Shown here piece after piece: positions 1 to 7,872 of a stretch of DNA of 26,788 nt. A program made the position numbers and the translations under genes. The DNA comes from CAYNDL01 sp964396115 (GTDB lineage: Bacteria > Patescibacteriota > Andersenbacteria > UBA10190 > CAIZMI01). The first letter of the stretch is position 1. Each line of letters opens with the position of its first letter. The notes under the pieces are model-generated. The model was not told the origin of the DNA, did not search any database, and was given only the letters and a program-made list of their open reading frames with translations. Where the stretch lies: contig CAYNDL010000010.1 of the NCBI GenBank assembly GCA_964396115.1, positions 1 to 26,788 of the forward strand. Direction: 5' to 3'.

Positions 1-446
1 AGGACAAAACGCTGATTCCAGAGGTTTTCACCCAGGGTTTCTTTTAGCCGTTGTTGTACCGTTGATTCTAGAAAGAGTGCATGTGCCCATGCCGCATAGC
101 TGTGTCCATGCGGCGCGAGTTTGCACAAACGACTCATCGTTTCTCGGGGAAAGATGTGTTGGAGGGCTCTTGTGACCGACTCGGCTCTTGTTACAAGCCC
201 TATGTCGCGAATGGTTGCAATCCTGATGGTGCGTGTCTCTCTCCAATAAAAATCCTTTGCCGCACCTTCGCAAGTAACTTCTCGGGGCTTTAGTGTGAGA
301 GCCCCGTGCTGGTCTAACAGGGGAAAAAGAAAATCCATAGTCCCTTGGACCTGGTCACTGTGACAGCGGCGCCAAGCTTCGTCGAGGGGTCTTAATTTCT
401 CGATGAGGATCCGCTGCCGTTCTCTTTTGTTGAGAACTGCTGTCAT
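1..446 (-). CDS. Orphan protein, 3' end beyond the window (partial)
   Basis: An open frame of about 148 codons runs leftward from an ATG at 446 to the window edge without a stop, so the C-terminus is missing. The start is supported by AAAGGG (about 10 bases upstream) and by a promoter at 499-526. The protein begins MTAVLNKRERQRILIEKLRP and is rich in Arg, His and Leu, with no signal peptide, membrane segment or motif I recognise. One hand-counted 60-base line inside it (361-420) is 58 % G+C, clearly above the neighbouring operon. This composition, the Shine-Dalgarno start and the promoter type resemble the genes at 16635, 17160 and 26401. Function unknown. I prefer this frame to shorter overlapping ones because it is open over the whole stretch and has both start signals. 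Confidence 0.7.
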   Translation of the reverse strand, partial: MTAVLNKRERQRILIEKLRPLDEAWRRCHSDQVQGTMDFLFPLLDQHGALTLKPREVTCEGAAKDFYWRETRTIRIATIRDIGLVTRAESVTRALQHIFPRETMSRLCKLAPHGHSYAAWAHALFLESTVQQRLKETLGENLWNQRFV

Positions 447-498
447 TCCATTGTGTCCCTTTTAAAGAGAACAAGTTACAGGAGCTTCCCGCAATAAA

Positions 499-526
499 AT
501 GATATTAAGCACACACCTGGTGTCAA
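499..526 (-). promoter_or_regulatory. Sigma70-type promoter with embedded palindrome
   Basis: On the minus strand TTGACA (521-526) is followed by a 16-base spacer and TATCAT (499-504), close to consensus. Transcription would start near 492, giving a leader of about 45 bases before the ATG at 446. An 11-base palindrome, ACACCTGGTGT (513-523), overlaps the -35 box and spacer, so it could be an operator; that role is inference. Confidence 0.6.
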
Positions 527-589
527 GGTTTGGCAGTGTATATATATTATTAATGGGAGCGGAACTCCGATTATCAACCAGATCTAAGG

Positions 590-1114
590 TTACTCGATGC
601 AACAATCAATAGCTTTTTTTACGAGTCCACCCAATTTTCCCATAAAACCGGATTTCTCTTGGTCGTGTTTATTTACTGCCTGTTCATCAATTTGCTTAAC
701 CCCCGTAGTATCGAGTATCCCTAAATTTAATCCCCAAAAAAGAGAATAAAGGTTATAAGACTTACGGAAATAATCGTAGGCCTCTTCTTTTTTATCACTA
801 GACAAAGCCTTAGTACCCACTTCGAAGAGCCTCATAGATGCCGCCAGTAGGTGTTTAGAGATACACCACTGTTCACCTTCAGGGTTTTTGACGATTTTCT
901 TGAGTAGTTCTTTTCGCATCTCTCGAACCTCGTTGATCATCTCGTAAAACTTTGTTTTCTCAGTTTTTGCTCCACTGAAGAAAAAATGTTCCTCGATGCT
1001 TACCAGATTCATAATGGCAATGCTTAAGTCCTGATCTGAAGACAGGTCCATTTTTTCTTGTTTCTTCATGTTGTCTACTCGTTCAATGAATTCGTTTAGC
1101 TTCGAGTTGTCCAT
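590..1114 (-). CDS. Conserved 174-residue protein of unknown function
   Basis: A soluble, helix-rich protein with no signal peptide. It has an acidic and basic N-terminal helix, an EEHFFF segment near residues 41-46, a long amphipathic helix around 55-75, and a CC pair close to the C-terminus (DCCIE). The middle (about 85-135) has TPR-like spacing of aromatic residues (AYDYFRKSYNLYSLFWGLN), but I cannot assign a repeat family with confidence. I have the impression of similar proteins next to thiol-redox genes in other candidate-phylum genomes; that is memory, not a search. It is the last gene of the minus-strand operon, 4 bases after the CPVC membrane protein. No strong terminator is visible downstream; only a 4-bp GGAG/CTCC hairpin lies around 556-568. 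Function unknown. Confidence 0.75.
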   Translation of the reverse strand: MDNSKLNEFIERVDNMKKQEKMDLSSDQDLSIAIMNLVSIEEHFFFSGAKTEKTKFYEMINEVREMRKELLKKIVKNPEGEQWCISKHLLAASMRLFEVGTKALSSDKKEEAYDYFRKSYNLYSLFWGLNLGILDTTGVKQIDEQAVNKHDQEKSGFMGKLGGLVKKAIDCCIE

Positions 1115-1118
1115 TTTT

Positions 1119-1622
1119 TTAAATAAAGAAATAAAGGCAAATACTGAGAATGATTAAGCAGCCAACGGGCATAGCCACCTTCTGGAAAGGGAACAGTGCT
1201 TTTCCAGAATTTTTCTTTTTTGTATACGCATAAAGGGCGTTGCCTATTATAAAGACGATACTTCCCAAAACGATACCGAATATTATCTTATCTATCCCAA
1301 AAACTTTGTTATCGGGATGACCGATAAGGTCTGTCCACTTCAGCGAGGCGAAGACCATTAAATAATAGGCGACAAATGTGAGTAGTTTTTTGGCTGGGAA
1401 ATTAAAGTTTTTTTTGCTTAGCCAATTGATCGTCCAGATAGAAACCGCCAAGGTCAAACCGCCAATCCAGGAACCTGTAATGGTGTCATCAATTCCAAGC
1501 CAACGTGAAATACCCACACCAGCACCGACCGCTACTACACAAACGGGGCAAACCGCAAACGCTGTTTTGGCCGTAAGGAGTGATGCTGATACGATCGCTG
1601 TTGTGATGAAATTTTTATTCAA
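1119..1622 (-). CDS. Multi-pass membrane protein with N-terminal CPVC motif
   Basis: A 167-residue integral membrane protein. An N-terminal hydrophobic segment (about 5-23, ending in TAFA) is followed at once by CPVC (C25-C28), a thioredoxin-like CxxC pair that would sit at the outer membrane face. Further likely membrane segments are near 50-67, 80-97, 112-133 and 147-166. The next gene upstream encodes a thioredoxin-fold protein with CPHC, and the two overlap by 8 bases, which suggests coupled translation and a shared role. My inference is thiol-disulfide exchange across the membrane, similar in logic to DsbB, VKOR or DsbD systems, although the sequence does not look like a classic member of any of these. 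The catalytic role of the CPVC pair is not proven. Confidence 0.75.
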   Translation of the reverse strand: MNKNFITTAIVSASLLTAKTAFAVCPVCVVAVGAGVGISRWLGIDDTITGSWIGGLTLAVSIWTINWLSKKNFNFPAKKLLTFVAYYLMVFASLKWTDLIGHPDNKVFGIDKIIFGIVLGSIVFIIGNALYAYTKKKNSGKALFPFQKVAMPVGCLIILSICLYFFI

Positions 1623-1989
1623 GGCCGGTTTTGCTTTTAAAGAAATTAATTACGTCTACGTCTCCTTGATAGCACTTTTCTCCATCCCAAAGGAAGGGGA
1701 CGCCCATGCCAGATGTAGTATCGATTTTACACATTTTTGCTTTGCTGCCCATGTCTCGAGCGTTGGCTCTGTTATTAAAAACTTCTTTTTTCTCGAAAGA
1801 AACTTTTTCTCCAACTTTGTTTTCTTCAATAAACTTATCCACATTGGCACAGTGAGGGCAGCCATCGCCGTAATAGAGGACAATCCCTTGGGCGTCATTC
1901 GTGCTGGCGGGCTGTCTTGCTGTGAAAGCAAAATAACCCAAGACGATAACGATTGCCGCGCCGAGGATCCAAATTATTTGCTTCTTCAT
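1615..1989 (-). CDS. Membrane-anchored thioredoxin-fold protein (CPHC)
   Basis: A 124-residue protein with an N-terminal signal anchor (residues 5-22) and a thioredoxin or glutaredoxin-like domain that would face outside. The active-site motif CPHC (C44-C47) follows the typical beta strand GIVLYYGDG, and a GVPF segment near residue 97 supplies the expected cis-proline. CPHC is the DsbA-type dipeptide and usually marks an oxidising protein, but family membership alone does not fix the direction. Two further Cys residues (about 86 and 106) are present. It lies 20 bases after the permease gene and overlaps the CPVC membrane gene. No Shine-Dalgarno site is visible at the start. The function as an extracytoplasmic thiol oxidoreductase is likely; partners are inferred from position. 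Confidence 0.82.
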   Translation of the reverse strand: MKKQIIWILGAAIVIVLGYFAFTARQPASTNDAQGIVLYYGDGCPHCANVDKFIEENKVGEKVSFEKKEVFNNRANARDMGSKAKMCKIDTTSGMGVPFLWDGEKCYQGDVDVINFFKSKTGLE

Positions 1990-2009
1990 GGTTCTTTTTA
2001 AATAAATAG

Positions 2010-3254
2010 TTATTCGTAGCGCAGTGACTCAATAGGATCCTTAGTGGCAGCTTTCTTGGCAGGATAGATTCCAAATGCCAAGCCCACAATTCCAGCCATG
2101 CCTACTCCCAATATGATAGCAGATATCGGGATCTGAAATGGCCAAGCGAGATTGAATTGAGCGCGAAGAACAACAGAAGCAAGGAAAGCAAAAGTAATAC
2201 CCAAAGCTGTACCTATGCCACCTCCACTCACTGTTAGTATTACGGCTTCGAGCAAAAATTGCTTCATGATGTCACTATTTGTTGCGCCCAACGCTTTCCT
2301 TAAACCGATCTCGCGAGTTCTTTCTGTTACTGAAACCAGCATGATATTCATGATGCCGATGCCTCCAACGAGCAGGGAAATTGAAGCGATCAGTGCGAGA
2401 AAAATGGTCAAGGCCTGGGTGATGATGCTAAGGCGGTCGGCGATATCCTTTTGAGTCATTACAAAGAAGTCATCTTTCTCGGGGTCAGTGATGTTGTGAA
2501 GATCCCTTAGCGTTTCTTTTATGTTGTTTGCAACAACATCCACGTCGCTACTATCCTGAGCCTTAACAAAAACTTCCTGGAAATAATTGATACCCAGGAT
2601 GTCCTTTTGTGCAGTTGAATAGGGAAGCAGAACAATTTCATCGATATTAAACGCAGAAACTTGCCCTCTTTCTGGTAGTACCCCCACCACTCTTAAAGAG
2701 TGCCCCTTTATTTTTATAAATTTGCCGACTGCATCTGATTTGCCGAATAATTTTTCTCTTACTCTTGATCCGATAACTACCACCCGGCTTCTTTGGGAGA
2801 TGTCTTCGTCTGAAAAGTAGTTCCCTTCAGCAGGGTATATTTGGAACATGTCAGCCATACTATTAGCTGACCAACCAATAGTTGTGGGGCGGTATGAATT
2901 TTCTTCGTAGGTAACAGGACCGGTAACGATCACGGCAGGAGCTACTGATTCAACGCCGGGCACGTTCTCAGGTCTTTCAAGAGCGGAGATCTCCCTCTCC
3001 TTTATTGAATCAGAGAACAAAGATTCGGCAGCATCGGTTGGTCCCGACGGCTGTCTTCCTGGGCGAAGGATGATGGTATTAGCACCGACACCTTTTACTT
3101 GATCCAAAATCAAACCTTGGGCACCCTGTCCGAGAGCTACCACTAAAACAATTGCCATCACTCCAATAATTATTCCCAGGATAGTTAACACCGAACGCGA
3201 AAGGTTCGATTTGAGGCTGCGTATCGAAGTTTTTGCGACGGTTAATAAGTCCAT
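2010..3254 (-). CDS. ABC transporter permease, MacB/FtsX family
   Basis: A 414-residue permease with the MacB topology. There is one membrane segment near residues 21-43, a large extracytoplasmic MacB_PCD-type domain (about 45-275), then three membrane segments near 280-305, 335-360 and 380-400. The conserved cytoplasmic stretch ERTREIGLRKALGA sits between the second and third membrane segments, as in FtsX-domain exporters. In MacB itself the ATPase is fused to the permease; here it is the separate gene just upstream, which overlaps this one by a single base (TAATG). With the adaptor two genes upstream it would form an exporter for a peptide, lipid or toxic compound; the substrate cannot be told from sequence. 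No outer-membrane channel gene is present in the window, which fits a cell without a classical outer membrane. Confidence 0.92.
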   Translation of the reverse strand: MDLLTVAKTSIRSLKSNLSRSVLTILGIIIGVMAIVLVVALGQGAQGLILDQVKGVGANTIILRPGRQPSGPTDAAESLFSDSIKEREISALERPENVPGVESVAPAVIVTGPVTYEENSYRPTTIGWSANSMADMFQIYPAEGNYFSDEDISQRSRVVVIGSRVREKLFGKSDAVGKFIKIKGHSLRVVGVLPERGQVSAFNIDEIVLLPYSTAQKDILGINYFQEVFVKAQDSSDVDVVANNIKETLRDLHNITDPEKDDFFVMTQKDIADRLSIITQALTIFLALIASISLLVGGIGIMNIMLVSVTERTREIGLRKALGATNSDIMKQFLLEAVILTVSGGGIGTALGITFAFLASVVLRAQFNLAWPFQIPISAIILGVGMAGIVGLAFGIYPAKKAATKDPIESLRYE

Positions 3255-3979
3255 TATTTTTCGTAACCGTTAGTGCCGAAATGAGGGTGAATATTAATAG
3301 TACTTTCGTCCGATACGATTAATCCGTCCTGTACACTGATAATTCGCTGTGCGTATTTTGCTGCGGGTGTTTCGTGCGTGATGACAATAATTGTGTGGCC
3401 CTGCTTATGGAGCGCATCGATGGTTTCCATGACACTTTTTCCCGACTTTGAATCGAGATTTCCCGTTGGTTCGTCTGCCATAAGCACGCGGGGTTCATTG
3501 ACCAGGGAACGGGCTATGGCAACCCTTTGTTTCTCTCCTCCGGATAGTTGTGAAGGACGGTGTTTTAGACGATGAAGCATGTTCACTTTATCTAGTGCTT
3601 TGATTGCTCTTTCTTCGTGTTGTTTCTTTGGTACGTTCGAATATTGCAAAGGCATTAAAACGTTCTCTAGTACTGTTGATCGGGCCAAGAGATGGAACGC
3701 TTGGAAGATGAAGCCGATTTCCTTGTTTCTGAAGTGGGCGCTTTCTTTCTCGGTAAATAAAGTTGTATCATGGCCGCCGAAAAGATACTTACCATTAGTT
3801 GGCTTATCCAGGAGTCCGAGAATATGCAAGAGAGTGGATTTGCCAGAACCCGACGGTCCCATAATAGAAACGAACTCACCTTCTCCTACTGTAAAAGAAA
3901 CTCCGCGCAACGCCTGGGTGGCCACACTCTCATCTTGGTAAGTTTTTGTGACGTTCTTGATCTCGATAAGCGCCTTCAT
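3254..3979 (-). CDS. ABC transporter ATPase, LolD/MacB type
   Basis: A 241-residue ATPase with every expected motif: Walker A GPSGSGKST (41-49), Q-loop Q93 in FQAF, signature LSGGEKQ (145-151), Walker B VLMADEP (165-171) followed by TGNLD, and switch His202. The ADEPTGNLDS form is characteristic of the LolD/MacB/FtsE group of exporters. It drives the permease encoded immediately downstream, whose start codon overlaps its stop, and it begins 3 bases after the adaptor gene ends. The C-terminal 15 residues beyond the domain (INIHPHFGTNGYEK) have no assigned role. The energising role is firm; the exported substrate is unknown. Confidence 0.94.
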   Translation of the reverse strand: MKALIEIKNVTKTYQDESVATQALRGVSFTVGEGEFVSIMGPSGSGKSTLLHILGLLDKPTNGKYLFGGHDTTLFTEKESAHFRNKEIGFIFQAFHLLARSTVLENVLMPLQYSNVPKKQHEERAIKALDKVNMLHRLKHRPSQLSGGEKQRVAIARSLVNEPRVLMADEPTGNLDSKSGKSVMETIDALHKQGHTIIVITHETPAAKYAQRIISVQDGLIVSDESTINIHPHFGTNGYEK

Positions 3980-3982
3980 AGG

Positions 3983-5266
3983 CTACTTATTTGCTTCAAT
4001 GACTACGCGTTCGCCTTCGTTAAGTCCGTTTATTATTTCAATATTTCCATCAGAACCAAGTAGGCCGGTTTTTACTTCGCGTTCACCCGTTTGCTTATCG
4101 TCGCCGAGCACGGTGACATACTGCTTATCTCCTTTTGTCACGACAGTTCGACGGGGGATACCAAGAACAGCATTATTTTTTGCGGCGTGAACTGTTACAT
4201 TGGCGGTGAGGCCTGACCGCAACTTCCCTGAATCGTTGATACTGAGTTTGACTTCATAGGTTGGAACACCTCCTACAGTTTTTGCTGCAGGGGAAATGCT
4301 AGTTACGGCCCCGGTCCACTCTTCAGACTGGGTGAATGCATCGAAGGTGATGGTTGCCGCTTGGCCGACATTTAGTTTCATAGCGTCTGTCTCAGGAACG
4401 TCTGCAACGACCTCAATCCCGTCGTTACTTTCAATTGTTAATACGGTCTTTCCAGCTGTTGTTGAGCTACCAATACTAATGTCTTTCTTCGTAATAATTC
4501 CGGAAAAAGGCGCATAGAGTGCACTTTTGGCCAGATTAACTTCGGCTAGTGCAGCAGAAGCTTCAAGGACTGACATTCCAGCTGATCCTGAAGACAGATC
4601 AGTTGTGGCGGCATATTGGGCCTTTGCAATTTCAGCTGCTTTCTGTGCCGAATTATTAGCCTTATTAGCAGTTTCGATTCCCTCGCGTTGCACTTGTCGG
4701 GCGGTATGGTAAGCAGCCTCTGCTGTAAGGACAGTCGAGTACTTATTCTTTGTAATGGAAGAATAATCACCACTTTCATCTTTTGTTTGCTCGTAGGCTT
4801 CTTTTGCCTGATCCCAAGCAACCTTCGCGTCGATAACGGATTGCCTGTATTTTTCCAAAGTTTTTTTGTTGATAGCGGCAGTGTCCAGAACATCGCGTTC
4901 CGCTTTTTGCCAGGTTAGATACGCTTGGTCTTGACCACTGGCTAGCGACGCACGGGCCTTCGCAAGTTCCAAAGATGCCGTTCGGGTATCAAGTTGTGCC
5001 AGTTTTTGTCCTTTTTGGACAGTGTCTCCGGCCTCAACATAAACACCAGTCACAGTACCCATTGCTTCAAAGCCGAGTTCCGCTTTCTGCTTCGCAGCTA
5101 GATTGCCGGAAAAAGAAACATCTTGGGTTATGTCCATTCTGCGAACTTCTGTCGTGCGAACGTTTCCCTCTTTAGCTTTTGTTCGTGACTGAAAAAAGGC
5201 AACGAGACCGACGACGATGACGATCGCAATTATCACATAAATTACTGACCTAAAAGTTTTTTTCAT
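3983..5266 (-). CDS. Periplasmic-adaptor-like (MacA/HlyD) subunit of the exporter
   Basis: A 427-residue adaptor with an N-terminal membrane anchor (about 8-25), a split biotinyl-lipoyl-like domain (the first half near 60-95 with VYVEAGDTVQKGQKLAQLDT, the second near 270-300 with APFSGIITKKDISIGS), a long Ala/Lys/Glu-rich coiled coil between them (about 100-240), then beta-barrel and membrane-proximal domains. I chose the ATG at 5266. It gives a normal signal anchor, and a TATACA hexamer ends 7 bases before it. A longer frame back to 5344 would add 26 residues containing no recognisable feature and would read through this promoter region. It is the first gene of the minus-strand operon and is divergent from znuA. 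In diderms this protein bridges to TolC; with no such gene here, its job may be to gate or extend the permease. Confidence 0.9.
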   Translation of the reverse strand: MKKTFRSVIYVIIAIVIVVGLVAFFQSRTKAKEGNVRTTEVRRMDITQDVSFSGNLAAKQKAELGFEAMGTVTGVYVEAGDTVQKGQKLAQLDTRTASLELAKARASLASGQDQAYLTWQKAERDVLDTAAINKKTLEKYRQSVIDAKVAWDQAKEAYEQTKDESGDYSSITKNKYSTVLTAEAAYHTARQVQREGIETANKANNSAQKAAEIAKAQYAATTDLSSGSAGMSVLEASAALAEVNLAKSALYAPFSGIITKKDISIGSSTTAGKTVLTIESNDGIEVVADVPETDAMKLNVGQAATITFDAFTQSEEWTGAVTSISPAAKTVGGVPTYEVKLSINDSGKLRSGLTANVTVHAAKNNAVLGIPRRTVVTKGDKQYVTVLGDDKQTGEREVKTGLLGSDGNIEIINGLNEGERVVIEANK

Positions 5267-5273
5267 AGGGGAA

Positions 5274-5317
5274 TGTATATCAGGAATCAATAATACTCTT
5301 TTAGGGGCAAAATGCAA
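5274..5317 (-). promoter_or_regulatory. Promoter region of the exporter operon
   Basis: Two alternatives overlap. TTGCAT (5312-5317), a 16-base spacer and TATTAT (5290-5295) give a promoter with a short leader. Closer in, TATACA (5274-5279) ends 7 bases before the ATG at 5266, which would make a leaderless transcript. There is no Shine-Dalgarno sequence before the ATG (CCCCT precedes it), which favours the leaderless reading. Confidence 0.5.
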
Positions 5318-5375
5318 CATATATTTCAAACCTTCTTGCATCACAGCTTCGCTTCCGGGGTTACCATTATTCTAG

Positions 5376-5391
5376 TACAATAATTTAAGAA
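5376..5391 (+). promoter_or_regulatory. -10 element for znuA (near-leaderless)
   Basis: TACAAT (5376-5381) ends 10 bases before the ATG at 5392, leaving room for only a few bases of leader. No Shine-Dalgarno site and no good -35 hexamer are visible. I see no recognisable Zur-type operator between 5267 and 5391. Confidence 0.45.
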
Positions 5392-6315
5392 ATGAAGAAA
5401 ATCGTATTCTTTTTTACTTTAGTGTTTATTGTCAGTGCGGCGGTCATCTTTGTTGCCGTAAGGAATAAGAAAGAACAAATTCCGGGAGGGAAAAATAAAA
5501 TTGTTATAAGCGCAAGCTTTTATCCTCTTGCATATTTTGCCCAAGAGATCGGCGGCGAGCGTGTTGAAGTCGCCAGTATTACGCCTGCCGGGGTGGAGGC
5601 TCATGATTATGAGCCGAGTCCACAGGATATTATTAAGGTTCGCTCATCGAATATTTTTATCTACCAGGGAGCGGGTTTTGATCCATGGGCAGAGAAAACT
5701 GCAAAAGAACTGACTGGTGTCCAAATAATTAATGTCTCTAGTAACTTTAACCTTCGTGAAGTTTCGGAAGAGGGGACAAAAAACAGGGATCCCCACATTT
5801 GGCTTGACCCCATTCTCGCAAGGGAACAAGTGGAAATTATTAGCAGAGAAATGCAAAAAGTTGATCCTTCCGGTAAGGATTTTTACGAAGAAAGATCAAG
5901 AAACTTAAATAATGAGTTGTCGAAACTCGATTCTGAAATAAGGAAAGGCTTGTCAGGATGCAAGCTTTCTGACATTGTCGTTTCCCATGATGCGTTCAGT
6001 TATTTTGCTGATCGGTATGGAATTAATGTAACCGCGGTCTCGGGTATTTCTCCTGAAGAAGAGCCGTCAGCTCAAAAAATCGGGGAGATTTCTAAAATAG
6101 TGAGAGAAAAACATATCCCTTACATATTTTTTGAAACGTTAAGCAGTCCGAAACTCGCAGACACAATAGCTAGTGAAGTGGGCGTTGGCATTCTAGTTTT
6201 GAATCCAATTGAAGGGCTCACCGCTGAAGAAATTCGTGACGGCAAAGATTACCTATCAATAATGCGAGATAACCTGCATAATCTAGAGAGAGCGTTGCAA
6301 TGCCAACAAAAATAA
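5392..6315 (+). CDS. znuA: Zinc-type ABC transporter substrate-binding protein
   Basis: A 307-residue cluster A-I metal-binding protein. An N-terminal segment (3-23) has no lipobox Cys, so it is probably held as a signal anchor rather than a lipoprotein. The metal ligands are visible: H71 in AHDYEPSP, H135 in DPHIWLDP, H199 in SHDAFSYF, and probably E274 in LNPIEGLT. The last motif is the AdcA/ZnuA-like form in which Glu replaces the Asp of Mn-binding TroA/PsaA proteins, which favours zinc. The His-rich loop seen in many ZnuA proteins between the first two ligands is absent. It is first in a chain with the ATPase and permease; its stop lies 16 bases inside the ATPase gene. Specificity for zinc over manganese is likely but not proven. 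Confidence 0.9.
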   Translation: MKKIVFFFTLVFIVSAAVIFVAVRNKKEQIPGGKNKIVISASFYPLAYFAQEIGGERVEVASITPAGVEAHDYEPSPQDIIKVRSSNIFIYQGAGFDPWAEKTAKELTGVQIINVSSNFNLREVSEEGTKNRDPHIWLDPILAREQVEIISREMQKVDPSGKDFYEERSRNLNNELSKLDSEIRKGLSGCKLSDIVVSHDAFSYFADRYGINVTAVSGISPEEEPSAQKIGEISKIVREKHIPYIFFETLSSPKLADTIASEVGVGILVLNPIEGLTAEEIRDGKDYLSIMRDNLHNLERALQCQQK

Positions 6316-7079
6316 GAAAAAAACAAATTATCAAAGTTAAGAATCTCGATTTTTATTATGGTGGAGAAGCCGTTTTAAAAAATCTTTCATTTTCTGTAGA
6401 CGAGGGTGAATACCTTGGAATTATCGGTCCGAACGGCGGCGGAAAAACAACACTCATAAAAATTCTCCTAGGCCTGCTTAAACCTTCTGCGGGGACAATT
6501 GAAATATTCGATAAGGAAATAACTTCTTTTAATGACTATTATCGCGTTGGCTACGTCCCGCAACGCATCGCACATATGGAGGTGAACTTTCCCGTAACAG
6601 TGGATGAGATTATTACGAGTGGAAGAACCGTAAATAAGGGGCCATTTTATCGGCTTAACGCGGAAGACAAAAAGGCATTAGGAAGAGTAATGGCTGTTGC
6701 TGATGTATTAAGTTTGCGTAACAAGCTAATCGGAAATTTATCCGGAGGGGAGAGGCAGAGAGTATTTATCGCCCGTGCTCTCGCCAGCGAACCGGACATT
6801 TTAATTCTTGATGAGCCGACTGTCGGAGTTGATGTGTCCGCTCAGAAACAATTTTATAAATTTTTGAAGGAATTGAACCAGCAACAAAGGATAACGATCC
6901 TTTTTGTGACACACGATTTAGATATGATTTCGAACGAAGCGACAAAGGTGCTTTGTCTCAATCACGGTCTCGTGTGTTATGGCTTGCCAAGCGAGGCCGT
7001 AGATGAAAAGACGATGCGCGACCTTTACGAGACAGATGTTAAGTTTATTCATAACCACAGCCCACACGAACATGTTTGA
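6300..7079 (+). CDS. znuC: Zinc-type ABC transporter ATPase
   Basis: A 259-residue ATPase with Walker A GPNGGGKTT (43-51), Q88 in YVPQ, signature LSGGERQ (147-153), Walker B ILILDEP (167-173) with TVGVD, and H205. GPNGGGKTT and the YVPQR segment are typical of the metal (Zn/Mn) importer subgroup. The C-terminus is His-rich (HNHSPHEH, 251-258), which may be a zinc-sensing or metal-buffering tail; the tail is seen, its role is inferred. The gene starts 16 bases before the end of znuA and ends 8 bases inside the permease gene, so translation of the three is probably coupled. It ends with TGA, showing that TGA is a stop here. Confidence 0.93.
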   Translation: MPTKIRKKQIIKVKNLDFYYGGEAVLKNLSFSVDEGEYLGIIGPNGGGKTTLIKILLGLLKPSAGTIEIFDKEITSFNDYYRVGYVPQRIAHMEVNFPVTVDEIITSGRTVNKGPFYRLNAEDKKALGRVMAVADVLSLRNKLIGNLSGGERQRVFIARALASEPDILILDEPTVGVDVSAQKQFYKFLKELNQQQRITILFVTHDLDMISNEATKVLCLNHGLVCYGLPSEAVDEKTMRDLYETDVKFIHNHSPHEHV

Positions 7080-7872
7080 GATCCTGCAGTACGATTTTAT
7101 GGTTAGAGCCCTTGTGGCGGGTGTTGCTGTGGCACTGGTTGCTCCTACTATTGGCACTTTCCTTGTAGTCAGAAGATACTCCTTGATGGCCGATACGCTG
7201 GCTCATGTGTCTTTGGTTGGGGTTGCTATCGGTCTCGCTACCAGAACTCAGCCCATATTGGTGGCCATAATTACTACCATCATTGCTGCGATTGGTATTG
7301 AAAGATTGCGAGGAACAAGGAAGGTATTTGGTGAATCAATACTTGCCCTGTTTTTGTCGGGAAGTCTGGCTGTGGCAAGCGTCATCATCAGTGTAGTGGG
7401 TGGTTTTAATACGGGACTGTTGAATTTCCTTTTTGGCAGTATTACCACCGTTTCTCGAACGGATGTAGTCCTAATTGTTCTTATGAGCGCTGTTATTCTG
7501 GTACTGATCGCCGCCTTTTTTAAACAATTTTTCCTGGTTTCCTTTGACGAGGAGTTAGCGAGAACCGATGGTGTAAGGGCGAGATTTTTCAGCGTGCTAC
7601 TTGTGGTTCTTGCGGCAGTAGCTGTTGCATTATCTATGAGGATAGTGGGGGTGTTATTAATAGGAGCTTTAATGGTGATACCCGTTGTGACAGCCATCCA
7701 GTTCGGTCAAGGCTTCAGAAATTCGGTGTTTCTATCAGTCCTAATTTCCCTTGTTTCTGTGCTTGTTGGCCTTGTGGTTTCTTACTACTTCAACTTGGCT
7801 ACCGGCGGCACAATCGTAGTGGTGGCAATTAGTTTGTTCTTACTAAGTTTGTTGATAAATAGAAAATTCTAA
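7072..7872 (+). CDS. znuB: Zinc-type ABC transporter permease
   Basis: A 266-residue ABC-3 family permease with about eight hydrophobic segments. Typical family stretches are FLVVRRYSLMADTLAHVSLVGVA after the first segment and SMRIVGVLLIGALMVIP near residue 190. I chose the ATG at 7072 because it gives the usual short N-terminus (MFEILQYDFMVRALVAG) and a normal family length. An upstream in-frame ATG at 7003 would add 23 hydrophilic residues lying wholly inside znuC. The gene overlaps znuC by 8 bases and ends in TAATG, the last A of its stop being the first base of the VanW gene. It forms the membrane channel for the binding protein and ATPase just upstream. Confidence 0.92.
   Translation: MFEILQYDFMVRALVAGVAVALVAPTIGTFLVVRRYSLMADTLAHVSLVGVAIGLATRTQPILVAIITTIIAAIGIERLRGTRKVFGESILALFLSGSLAVASVIISVVGGFNTGLLNFLFGSITTVSRTDVVLIVLMSAVILVLIAAFFKQFFLVSFDEELARTDGVRARFFSVLLVVLAAVAVALSMRIVGVLLIGALMVIPVVTAIQFGQGFRNSVFLSVLISLVSVLVGLVVSYYFNLATGGTIVVVAISLFLLSLLINRKF

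Noticed and set aside
28..293. Shorter open frames at the left edge on both strands
   Set aside because: The frame starting at 446 on the minus strand is open for the whole stretch and has a promoter and ribosome site; the others have neither.
556..568. Hairpin GGAG/CTCC as terminator of the exporter operon
   Set aside because: Only 4 bp of stem and no T run; I cannot support it as a terminator.
1378..2001. A 207-codon plus-strand open frame
   Set aside because: It lies antisense to the CPVC and CPHC genes, which have clear motifs and operon structure; its own protein has no recognisable feature.
7072..7079. TGA recoded to glycine, as in some candidate phyla
   Set aside because: TGA ends the zinc ATPase gene at a normal length and no in-frame TGA is needed inside any gene.
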